From an uncultured Collinsella sp. (lineage in GTDB: Bacteria > Actinomycetota > Coriobacteriia > Coriobacteriales > Coriobacteriaceae): 64,000 nucleotides of DNA. The notes beneath the pieces are model-generated. The model saw only the letters and a list, made by a program, of their open reading frames with translations. It ran no database searches and was not told the origin of the DNA. The position numbers and the translations under genes are program-made. Position 1 is the stretch's first letter; every line of letters begins with the position of its first letter. Of the stretch, positions 41,242-48,490 are shown one piece after another. The DNA lies in assembly GCA_900541135.1 (NCBI GenBank), contig UQIG01000004.1, forward strand, positions 31,798-95,797, in the 5' to 3' direction.

Positions 41242-41973
41242 ATGAGTTTGATAGAACAGTTGCGAGGCGCTATGGAAGAATCGATGCACGTCGGCGAGCA
41301 GGAAACGAGCCTACAGGACCAGTCCTACCACACCATTCGACGCAAAATCGTCTACCTGGACTACAAGCCGGGCGAAAAGCTGGGCGTCAAGCAACTTTGC
41401 GACGACCTAGATATGGGGCGCACCCCTGTGCGCGAGGCTTTGGTTCGTTTGGCGCAGGAAGGCCTGGTGCGCACCGTGCCCCAGAGCGGTACCTACGTCT
41501 CGCCCATCAACCTCACCCTTGCCGAGAGTGCCTGTTACATCCGCGAGCATCTGGAAAAGCAGGTGATCGTGGAGTGCTGTGCGCGCGCCACGTCGGCCGG
41601 CATCGAGCAGCTCGACCGCGCCATCGCGCTGCAGGAAAAGGCCATGGCCGAAGAGGATCGCATCGGCTTCTTTTTGAGCGACAACCTTATGCATCACATG
41701 ATTTTTAGCATCGCATGTCGCAGCACCGTGTGGTCGTGGCTCGAAGAGACCAATGCCGACCTGGAGCGCTTCCGCTGGCTGCGCGCTGCCACGCAGGTTC
41801 TCGACAATCAGGACATCGTGAACGAACACAAGCAGATTCGCCGCGCTATCGCCGGTCGCGACCCCATCGAAGCGAGCTTTTTGGTCAGCAAGCACCTGCA
41901 TATGATGTTCCGCAACCAGACCGAGGTTCTGGACCAGTTCCCCGAGTACTTCGAGACCAGCAAGCTCCGCTAA
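41242..41973 (+). CDS. GntR-family regulator (FadR/FCD subgroup)
   Basis: 243 residues. The N-terminal winged helix (SYHTIRRKIVYLDYKPGEKL, then LCDDLDMGRTPVREALVRLAQEGLV) carries the GntR signature; the C-terminal ~140-residue helical FCD domain (HHMIFSIACRSTVW; NEHKQIRRAIAGRDPIEA) usually binds a small organic acid through a metal site. ATG 41242 has no clear ribosome site; ATG 41272, with GAGG four nt upstream, is a good alternative giving 233 residues. Divergent from the YeiH-type carrier, which it may regulate. Confidence 0.87.
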   Translation: MSLIEQLRGAMEESMHVGEQETSLQDQSYHTIRRKIVYLDYKPGEKLGVKQLCDDLDMGRTPVREALVRLAQEGLVRTVPQSGTYVSPINLTLAESACYIREHLEKQVIVECCARATSAGIEQLDRAIALQEKAMAEEDRIGFFLSDNLMHHMIFSIACRSTVWSWLEETNADLERFRWLRAATQVLDNQDIVNEHKQIRRAIAGRDPIEASFLVSKHLHMMFRNQTEVLDQFPEYFETSKLR

Positions 41974-42008
41974 CCTGCCAAAAAGGGACAGGTTCATTTT
42001 GGCAGGTT
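41972..42008. repeat. GGGAC-family hairpin (CCTGCCAAAA arms), copy 1
   Basis: AACCTGCCAAAA and TTTTGGCAGGTT enclose AGGGACAGGTTCA. The first bases are the end of the GntR stop codon TAA. Near-identical copies occur at 47174-47210 (same relation to a stop codon) and in reverse at 44168-44204. Confidence 0.9.
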
Positions 42009-42024
42009 TTATCTGGTCAAATGC

Positions 42025-42064
42025 AAAAAAGGCCCGGCTCCGTCTTGATGCGGAGCCGGGCCTT
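42025..42064 (-). terminator. Terminator of glmS (bidirectional)
   Basis: AAGGCCCGGCTCCG-tcttgatg-CGGAGCCGGGCCTT. The A-run at 42025-42030 is the U-run for glmS transcripts; it can also stop the gntR transcript. Confidence 0.9.
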
Positions 42065-42089
42065 AGTCGCTAGGACGGCGGAATATTAG

Positions 42090-43937
42090 TTATTCCACGG
42101 TCACGCTCTTGGCGAGGTTTCGGGGCTGGTCGACGTCGCAGCCGCGCAGGATGGCGACCTCGCGGGCGAGCAGCTGCAGTGGAACGCTCGCCGTAATGGG
42201 GCTGAACACGTCGCGGACTGCCGGCACGCGGATGATGCAGTCGGCGATCTTGTTGATCTCCTCGTCGCCCTCGGTGGCAACGACGATGACCTTGGCGCCG
42301 CGCGCCTTGCACTCCATAAGGTTCGACACGGTCTTGTCGTAGGTGGCACTCTTGGTGGCCACGGCGATGACAGGGAAGCCCGGGTCGATCAGGGCAATGG
42401 GGCCATGCTTCATCTCACCGGCGGCATATGCCTCGGCGTGCAGGTAGCTGACCTCCTTGAGCTTGAGCGCGCCCTCGTAGGAAATAGCGGCACCCATGCC
42501 ACGGCCCACGAACAGCGCCGACTGCGCGTCCTTGCACAGCAGGGCAGCCTCATGAACGGCCTCGGTTTGGGTATCCAAAATCCACTGGATCTGCTCGGCC
42601 GTATCGGAAAGCTCGCGGAACAGCATGCGCGCCTGCTTGGTGGTCAAGCGGTACTTGACCTGCGCCAGCAGCAGGGCCAAAAGTGTAAGGCTCACGACCT
42701 GGCCGATGAAGCTCTTGGTCGAGGCGACCGCGATCTCCTTGTTGGCCTTGGTGTAGATGACGCCGTCGCTCTCACGCGCCACGGGGCTGCCCACCACGTT
42801 GGTGATGCCGAAGACCTTGGCACCCTTGATGCGCGCGTCGCGAATGGCGGCAAGGGTATCGGCCGTCTCGCCCGACTGGGACACGGCAACGACAAGCGTC
42901 GTCGGCGTGATGATGGGATTGCGATAACGGAACTCGCTGGCCGCCTCCACCTCGGTGGGGATGCGAGCCCAGCCCTCAATGAGATTCTTGGCAATGAGGC
43001 CAGCGTGATAGCTGGTGCCGCAAGCGATCACGTAGACGCGGTCGATGTCGTTGAGCTCCTCGAGCGAAAGGCCCAGCTCGTCGATGTCGAGCTCGCCGGC
43101 CGGCGTCATACGACCAACCAGCGTGTCGCGCACGACGCGCGGCTGCTCGTGAATCTCCTTGAGCATAAAGTCGGGATAACCGCCCTTTTCTGCCATGTCC
43201 AGGTCCCAATCGATGTGGGTGACCTTGGGCTCGATAACGTTGCCGGCCTCGTCGGTGTACTCGACGCCTGCGGGCGTGAGCTTGGCAAACTGACCGTCCT
43301 CGAGCACCACGACATCGCGGGTGGCGTCGATGAGCGCTATGACATCGGAAGCAACATAGGAGCCGGTTTCGCCCACACCGACTACGATCGGGGAATCCTT
43401 GCGGGCCACGGCGATCACGCCGGGCTCGTCAGCGCACACGGCGGCCAGACCATAGGCACCGACCACGTGGGTGCAAGCCTCGCGCACGGAGGCCATCAGG
43501 TCGTGCGTCTCGGCATAGGCCTCTTCGATCAGATGCGCGAAGACCTCGGTATCGGTCTCGCTCTTAAAGTGGTGGCCGCGACCCTCCAACTCTTCGCGCA
43601 GCTCGGCGAAGTTCTCGATGATGCCGTTGTGGACGATGGCGATACGACCGTCGCAGCTGGTGTGGGGGTGAGCGTTAACGACGGAGGGCTTGCCGTGGGT
43701 GGCCCAACGGGTGTGGCCGATACCGCAGGTAGCGTCGCTGTCGATATTGGAAAGCTCGCTCTCCAAGCCCGCGACCTTACCCACGCGGCGGATGACATCG
43801 AGGTGCGCCGCGGCGCCCTCGCCCACCTCGAGCGCGACGCCCGAGGAGTCATAGCCGCGATACTCCATACGCTTGAGGCCCGTGACCAGGATGTTCTTTG
43901 CAATATCAGAGCCGGTGTAGCCGACAATTCCGCACAT
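42090..43937 (-). CDS. glmS: Glutamine-fructose-6-phosphate aminotransferase
   Basis: 615 residues. The Ntn glutaminase domain starts with the nucleophile Cys2 (MCGIVGYTG) and has GHTRWATHG; two SIS isomerase domains follow (YVIACGTSYHAGLIAK; VSQSGETADTLAA; GRGMGAAISYEGALKLKE), ending in the conserved PRNLAKSVTVE. It makes glucosamine 6-phosphate for peptidoglycan and teichoic acid precursors. ATG 43937 with GGGA upstream. I see no glmS ribozyme in the ~300 bp upstream; an inverted repeat at 44047-44072 may instead be an operator. Confidence 0.96.
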   Translation of the reverse strand: MCGIVGYTGSDIAKNILVTGLKRMEYRGYDSSGVALEVGEGAAAHLDVIRRVGKVAGLESELSNIDSDATCGIGHTRWATHGKPSVVNAHPHTSCDGRIAIVHNGIIENFAELREELEGRGHHFKSETDTEVFAHLIEEAYAETHDLMASVREACTHVVGAYGLAAVCADEPGVIAVARKDSPIVVGVGETGSYVASDVIALIDATRDVVVLEDGQFAKLTPAGVEYTDEAGNVIEPKVTHIDWDLDMAEKGGYPDFMLKEIHEQPRVVRDTLVGRMTPAGELDIDELGLSLEELNDIDRVYVIACGTSYHAGLIAKNLIEGWARIPTEVEAASEFRYRNPIITPTTLVVAVSQSGETADTLAAIRDARIKGAKVFGITNVVGSPVARESDGVIYTKANKEIAVASTKSFIGQVVSLTLLALLLAQVKYRLTTKQARMLFRELSDTAEQIQWILDTQTEAVHEAALLCKDAQSALFVGRGMGAAISYEGALKLKEVSYLHAEAYAAGEMKHGPIALIDPGFPVIAVATKSATYDKTVSNLMECKARGAKVIVVATEGDEEINKIADCIIRVPAVRDVFSPITASVPLQLLAREVAILRGCDVDQPRNLAKSVTVE

Positions 43938-44046
43938 AGGATAAATCCCTTCGTCCGCTTGACTGCAAAACGTCCACGCACAGGGGGCGCTGAGACGCAT
44001 AACGTTCGAGTATTGTACTCACGCAAACGCAAGCTGATATACCAGA

Positions 44047-44072
44047 AGTGGTACCTCAACTTAGATACCACT
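44047..44072. promoter_or_regulatory. Candidate operator upstream of glmS
   Basis: AGTGGTACCT-caactt-AGATACCACT, ten-bp half-sites with one mismatch, ~30 bp upstream of a possible glmS -10 (TACAAT on the minus strand, 44012-44017). The AGTGGT half-site resembles those of GntR/HutC amino-sugar regulators (NagR/DasR type). The divergent LacI-type gene is another candidate binder. Confidence 0.45.
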
Positions 44073-44101
44073 CGATGCACACACGTCCAGCCGGTCCAAA
44101 C

Positions 44102-44136
44102 CACCACAAAGGTACCTGCCCCCTTCGTGGTGGTCG
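44102..44136. repeat. GGGAC-family hairpin (CCACCACAAA arms), copy 2
   Basis: ACCACCACAAAGG mirrored by CCTTCGTGGTGGT; read on the minus strand the centre is GGGGGCAGGTAC, like the copy at 12192-12232. Confidence 0.8.
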
Positions 44137-44167
44137 CGCTGGCAACGGCGTTTCCCCAGATAAAACC

Positions 44168-44204
44168 TGCCAAAATAAACCTGTCCCTTTTTGGTAGGTT
44201 TGGG
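44168..44204. repeat. GGGAC-family hairpin (CCTGCCAAAA arms), reverse copy
   Basis: Minus strand: AACCTACCAAAAAGGGACAG, then GTTTATTTTGGCAGGTT. The similarity to the copy at 47174 continues past the hairpin (TTTTATCT.GGGAAACGCC), so the unit is ~55 bp. It follows the unrelated-arm copy at 44102 by ~30 bp, just upstream of the LacI gene. Confidence 0.88.
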
Positions 44205-44249
44205 ATGCTACAATCTGGCTTGTACTTGAAACGCATCAAAGGGGCCGCT

Positions 44250-45359
44250 ATGGCAAAGGTAAAAATCAGCGACGTCGCGCGCGAGGCCGGGGTTTCGTTG
44301 GGCACGGTTTCCAACGCGCTCAACCACCCCGAAAAGCTGCGACCCGAGACCCTCAAGCTCATCAACGAGACCATCAATCGCCTTGGCTACCTGCCCAACC
44401 AAAGCGCCCGACAGCTCGCGGGCGGCGCCACCAAGTCCTTTGGCCTGGTGCTCCCCCGTCTCGATCACGGCTTTTCGCTCCAAATCGCCAGCGGCGCCCA
44501 CAACGAGGCCCGCAAGCACGGCTACGACTTGCTCATCGCCAACGCCGATAACGACGATATTCTCGAGGATCATTACCTGCGCTACTTTATGGGCACCCAG
44601 ATGTCCGGCGTCATGGTTCAGCCCATGGCATCCCCCGACTGGCACCCCGCCATGACCAAGATGCCCGTGCCGATCGTCCATCTGGACATCCATTGCTCCG
44701 AGCCCGGCTACTACGTAGCGGCCGACAATGAGGCCCAGGGTCGCATCATTGCCGAGCTCGCCATCGCCCGCGGCGCGCACCATATTGTCGTCGTCGGCCG
44801 AGCAGCATTTATGCAACTCACCCTGCGCGTCCTTGGCATTCATAAGGCGCTCGCCCTGCACCCCGATATCAAGATCGAAGTCATCGACGCCGGCGAATGG
44901 AATACCGCTGCCGACGGCTACGGCATCGGTGCCCAAATCGCCGAGCGCCCCGCGGACGAACGTCCCGATTTTGTCGTCGGCCTGACCGATGTGTTGGCCT
45001 CGGGCGTCGTTTCGGCACTGGTCGACAAGGGCATCTCTGTCCCCGGGCAAGTACGCGTGGCCGGATGCGACGGCAACCCGCTCGCTTGGAGCGGATCGGT
45101 CCCGCTCACTACGGTAGCGCCCCCGGGCTACGAGATTGGCCGCAAGGGTGTCCAACTGCTGATGGAGCAAATCGAGAACAAGGCCCAGGCAAAGATCAAG
45201 CATATCCGTGTCGGCTCCGCAGTGCGTACCGTCACCGCAGTCGCCGCCGAGGATATCAACCGCCAAGAACTGGTACGTCCGTTCCTACTGGAACGCGCCA
45301 GCACCCAGGCAAGCAGCCAGACCGACGCCACGGCCATCAACCTCGGTGCGTATCTATAG
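44250..45359 (+). CDS. LacI-family regulator
   Basis: 369 residues. The N-terminal helix-turn-helix KISDVAREAGVSLGTVSNALN and hinge (LNHPEKLRPETLKLINETI, NQSARQLAGG) are typical LacI/GalR; residues ~62-345 form the periplasmic-binding-like effector domain (SFGLVLPRLDHGFSLQIASG; GYYVAADNEAQGRIIAELAI; ERPDFVVGLTDVLASGVV). AAAGGGG lies 5 nt before ATG 44250. The long C-terminal tail is unusual. Divergent from glmS; no sugar-uptake operon is adjacent, so its effector and targets are unknown. Confidence 0.9.
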   Translation: MAKVKISDVAREAGVSLGTVSNALNHPEKLRPETLKLINETINRLGYLPNQSARQLAGGATKSFGLVLPRLDHGFSLQIASGAHNEARKHGYDLLIANADNDDILEDHYLRYFMGTQMSGVMVQPMASPDWHPAMTKMPVPIVHLDIHCSEPGYYVAADNEAQGRIIAELAIARGAHHIVVVGRAAFMQLTLRVLGIHKALALHPDIKIEVIDAGEWNTAADGYGIGAQIAERPADERPDFVVGLTDVLASGVVSALVDKGISVPGQVRVAGCDGNPLAWSGSVPLTTVAPPGYEIGRKGVQLLMEQIENKAQAKIKHIRVGSAVRTVTAVAAEDINRQELVRPFLLERASTQASSQTDATAINLGAYL

Positions 45360-45384
45360 CACGCCCGCGAGTATGCTAAGTCGT

Positions 45385-45434
45385 CGCTTAAGCAAAAGGG
45401 GCCCGACCATTGCCGGACCCCTTTTGCTTAAGCG
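45385..45434. terminator. Bidirectional terminator between lacI-type and HAD genes
   Basis: CGCTTAAGCAAAAGGGG is perfectly mirrored by CCCCTTTTGCTTAAGCG with a 16-nt loop, between two convergent genes. Confidence 0.85.
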
Positions 45435-45472
45435 CAAACGTGAGCAATCGCTCGTTTCAACGCCGCAATTTT

Positions 45473-46123
45473 CTAGCGCACAGTCTTGATTGCCGCCGCC
45501 AGGTCGAACAACGTATCGAGCACGGCCTCGCAGCCATCCACCACGTCCTGCGGCAGCGGCACAATATCGGGGACGGCAAAGACGTGGCAGCCGGCCGTGA
45601 TGCCCGAGACGCAACCATTGCGCGAATCCTCGACCACGGCGCACTCCTCGGGGGCAAAGCCCGCACGCTCGCAGGCGAGCAGATACATCTCGGGGTCGGG
45701 CTTGCCGTGCACGACGTCCTCGCCACACGTTACCGTTTCAAACTTGTCAAAAAGACCGACCATCTTAAGGTTGCGCTCGGCCGTAACGAGGCGCGACGAC
45801 GTCGCTAGGCCCACGTGATAGCCCGCAGCTAGCAGCTCGTCTAGGCACTCGGCGGCGCCGGCCTTAAGTTCCAGTTCGGTCTTGACCATCTCGTCGCGAA
45901 TCTCCTTGTGGCGACGATAGATCGCCTCGGTGGTTTCGTGGCTGCCGTAATGCTTATCGAGGATGTCCATAACATCGGGCAGCGTGCGACCGATAAACTG
46001 ATGGATCAGCGCTTCATCAATCGCGACCCCCAGCTCGGCAGCGCCCGCCTTCCATGCCTTAATGCCCAAACGCTCGGTATCGACCAGCGTTCCGTCCATG
46101 TCAAAAATTACAGCCTTGATCAT
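45473..46123 (-). CDS. HAD-superfamily phosphatase, beta-phosphoglucomutase-like
   Basis: 216 residues. Motif I IFDMDGTLVDTERLG (residues ~5-19), C1 helical cap after it, motif II LATSSRL, motif III HGKPDPEMYLLA, motif IV VVEDSRNGCVSGITAGC. The hydrophobic DGTLVDTE... pattern and cap type place it with beta-phosphoglucomutases and sugar-phosphate phosphatases; mutase versus phosphatase activity is not decidable. ATG 46123 is set by GGGGG six nt upstream. Confidence 0.88.
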   Translation of the reverse strand: MIKAVIFDMDGTLVDTERLGIKAWKAGAAELGVAIDEALIHQFIGRTLPDVMDILDKHYGSHETTEAIYRRHKEIRDEMVKTELELKAGAAECLDELLAAGYHVGLATSSRLVTAERNLKMVGLFDKFETVTCGEDVVHGKPDPEMYLLACERAGFAPEECAVVEDSRNGCVSGITAGCHVFAVPDIVPLPQDVVDGCEAVLDTLFDLAAAIKTVR

Positions 46124-46296
46124 ATCGGTCCCCCATCGACTCTCGCTGTCGCGTTGCTGCAACTCTACCGCATTTGGCAACTTGTATATAACGTATATGC
46201 CATATTGCACTTTCGTTACACAGATAGAAGTCTTATGGCAAGTAACGCATTAGGATTATAGTTTTCGATCGAGCACTCAACGATAAGGATCGTTTC

Positions 46297-47175
46297 ATGA
46301 TTTTAGACACCACGGCACCCGCAGAGGAGCTTCAAGACAAGCTATCGGCGCTCGAACAGCTGCTTTTGGCATACGGGCGCGTGGCTATCGGGTTTTCCGG
46401 CGGCGTTGACAGCAGCTTTTTGGCCGCCGTATGCGCCCGCATCATGCCTACCAATACCCTCCTCGTCCATCTCACCACGCCGCTCATCGGCACGCCCGAG
46501 CAGGCTTCGTTTGAGCGGTCCGTTGATGGACAAGCCAATGAAGGGGCACATTTTAAGCTCCCCGTGCTCAATCTTTCGGTGGATCAGCTGCAGCTCCCCC
46601 AAGTAGCCTGCAACGATGCTAATCGCTGCTACCACTGCAAGCACGCCGGCTTTACCGCCATCGTCAACCACGCCAAGTCGCTCGGCTTTCCCACCGTCAT
46701 CGATGGCAGCAATGCAAGCGATCGCGGTGACTACCGCCCCGGCATGCGCGCGGCAGAAGAGCTCGGCGTACGCTCACCCCTTATGGAGGTCGGCTTTACC
46801 AAGGACGAAGAGCGCGAGCTGCTGCGCGCATGGGGCTATCCCGTTTGGAACCTACCGGCGGGAGCATGTCTTGCCACCCGCGTCCCCACGGGCGAGGAGC
46901 TTACGCGCGAGAAAGTCGATTTAATCCGCGCCTGCGAGGATTACCTGCACGATCTTGATCTGGCACAGGTACGCGCGCGCTTGGTCGGCGGCTGCATGCA
47001 TATCGAGGCCGCACCCGCAGATGTCGCCAAGATTGCCACCCTCGGCGGTGCCGCCGTCGACGACAAGGGCAAGACCCTGCTGCCCGCCGCCATCGAGTCC
47101 GCGCTGCGCGAGCTGGGCTGCGACCATATCTCCCCCGAGGTCACCCCCTACATCCACGGTGCCATGAATCAGTAA
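46297..47175 (+). CDS. larE: LarE-type ATP-dependent sacrificial sulfur transferase
   Basis: 292 residues. PP-loop ATP pyrophosphatase motif GFSGGVDSSFLAAV (~33-46), then NRCYHCKHAGF (~109-119), DGSNASDRGDYRPGM, and PAGACLATRVPTGEE with the family cysteine that donates sulfur in LarE. LarE converts carboxyl groups of the pyridinium dinucleotide to thiocarboxylates in making the nickel-pincer cofactor of lactate racemase. No larA, larB or larC is in the window. ATAAGGAT lies upstream of ATG 46297. Confidence 0.9.
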   Translation: MILDTTAPAEELQDKLSALEQLLLAYGRVAIGFSGGVDSSFLAAVCARIMPTNTLLVHLTTPLIGTPEQASFERSVDGQANEGAHFKLPVLNLSVDQLQLPQVACNDANRCYHCKHAGFTAIVNHAKSLGFPTVIDGSNASDRGDYRPGMRAAEELGVRSPLMEVGFTKDEERELLRAWGYPVWNLPAGACLATRVPTGEELTREKVDLIRACEDYLHDLDLAQVRARLVGGCMHIEAAPADVAKIATLGGAAVDDKGKTLLPAAIESALRELGCDHISPEVTPYIHGAMNQ

Positions 47176-47210
47176 CCTGCCAAAAAGGGACAGGTTTATT
47201 TTGGCGGGTT
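47174..47210. repeat. GGGAC-family hairpin (CCTGCCAAAA arms), copy 3
   Basis: AACCTGCCAAAA...TTTTGGCGGGTT around AGGGACAGGTTTA, followed by TTATCTTGGGAAACGCCG shared with the reverse copy at 44168. It starts inside the larE stop codon, exactly as at 41972. Confidence 0.9.
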
Positions 47211-47378
47211 TTATCTTGGGAAACGCCGAATAGCCCCACATCCACAACCGCCGCAGCTCCATATGAGGCAAATGAATCAGTAGCGTCTATCCCAAATCTT
47301 GAGTATTTGTTCGACAGAACGGCCCCTGCCGGCTCCTGCTAGACTGGTAGATTCCCAACCGTCCATCCAGGAGCCGCA

Positions 47379-48362
47379 ATGTCGCGCAAGTCCGCCTACA
47401 AGCAAGTACTTTCCATCGGCGCCGCCGTGGTGCTGGGGTTTGCGCTGTTCACAGGGTCGCTCGACGGAGCGCCCAAGTTGTTGTCGCCGCAAAGTGATGA
47501 ACAGGCGGCAGCTCTGGCCGAAAAACAAAACGAGAGTCCCAGCCGCACCGACGACGAGGCAGACCTGGTCGCTCGGCTCGAATCGGGAACGGCGAGCGCG
47601 GCGGACCCTCAAAACAGCCAGGACTCTGGCGATGGCTCCGATTCCGCCGCGACCGACACCGATGACGACGTTTCCGAGGACAGTGCCGCCACCCCCATCG
47701 ACGAGGTCGAAAACCCCGACCTCAACCGCGCCCGCGGTGTTTATCTCAGCAGCATTCCCGACTACGCCGGCAACCCCTACGTTGCCCTTCGCGCCGACAG
47801 CACGCACCCGCTCGGCACACCATCATTCACGCTCGATGAATACGAGCGCGCTACAGAAGAGGGCTGCTTTAAGAAGTTCTCCAAGCTCGACAGCCTGGGC
47901 CGCACCCGCAAAGCACTCGCCTGCGTGGGCCCCGAATCACTCGGTCAAGGCGAGCGCGGCGATATCTCGCGTATCCATCCTGCCGGTTGGCACCAGCAGC
48001 GCTACGACTTTATTCCGGGCCAGAGCCTCTACAACCGCTGCCACCTTATCGCCTGGTCGCTCTGCGGCGAAAACGCCAACCGCAAAAATCTCCTCACCGG
48101 CACGCGCTATCTCAACGAGACGGGCATGCTGCCGTTTGAAGAGCAGATTCTCGGCTACATCCACGACACGGGCAACCACGTGCTCTACCGTGTCACGCCC
48201 ATGTACAACGAAGAAGAACTTGTCTGCCGCGGCGTGCGCCTTGAGGCGCAATCGGTCGAGGACCACGGAAAGACCCTGTGCTTCCACGTGTACTGCTACA
48301 ACCTGCAGCCGCATGTGCAGATCGACTACGCTACCGGCCGCAATCAAGCCTCGGGAGACTAG
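47379..48362 (+). CDS. Membrane-anchored or secreted DNA/RNA non-specific endonuclease
   Basis: 327 residues. An N-terminal signal or anchor helix (YKQVLSIGAAVVLGFALFTG, ~7-26) is followed by a long acidic, Ser/Asp-rich spacer (~35-110), then a nuclease domain (~120-320). The core LYNRCHLIAWSLCGENANRKNLLTGTRYLN (described in parts: RCHLI with the general-base His, and NRKNLL with the metal-binding Asn) matches the streptococcal DNase/EndA branch of beta-beta-alpha-metal nucleases. AGGAG lies 5 nt before ATG 47379. Likely degrades extracellular DNA for nutrition or uptake. Confidence 0.87.
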   Translation: MSRKSAYKQVLSIGAAVVLGFALFTGSLDGAPKLLSPQSDEQAAALAEKQNESPSRTDDEADLVARLESGTASAADPQNSQDSGDGSDSAATDTDDDVSEDSAATPIDEVENPDLNRARGVYLSSIPDYAGNPYVALRADSTHPLGTPSFTLDEYERATEEGCFKKFSKLDSLGRTRKALACVGPESLGQGERGDISRIHPAGWHQQRYDFIPGQSLYNRCHLIAWSLCGENANRKNLLTGTRYLNETGMLPFEEQILGYIHDTGNHVLYRVTPMYNEEELVCRGVRLEAQSVEDHGKTLCFHVYCYNLQPHVQIDYATGRNQASGD

Positions 48363-48420
48363 GGCCGACCAAGCTGCCCCAAACCTAACATGATCCGTTT
48401 TCCTCTGTCCCCTAGGGATC

Positions 48421-48456
48421 AAAAAGGGCCGCCTTGGATTGCCCAGAGCGGCCCTT
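48421..48456 (-). terminator. Terminator of the EF-G-like gene
   Basis: AAGGGCCGC mirrored by GCGGCCCTT; A-run 48421-48425 is a U-run on the minus strand. May also serve the nuclease gene. Confidence 0.85.
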
Positions 48457-48490
48457 GCATCGGCATGTATGTTGCAGGCAAAACCACACG

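Noticed and set aside
43938..44046. glmS ribozyme
   Set aside because: The ~110 bp between glmS and the inverted repeat lack the conserved ribozyme core and are too short for it.
42405..44249. Long N-terminal extension of the LacI-type frame through glmS
   Set aside because: The LacI helix-turn-helix starts at the ATG at 44250 with its own ribosome site; upstream codons are antisense to glmS and cross two repeat hairpins.
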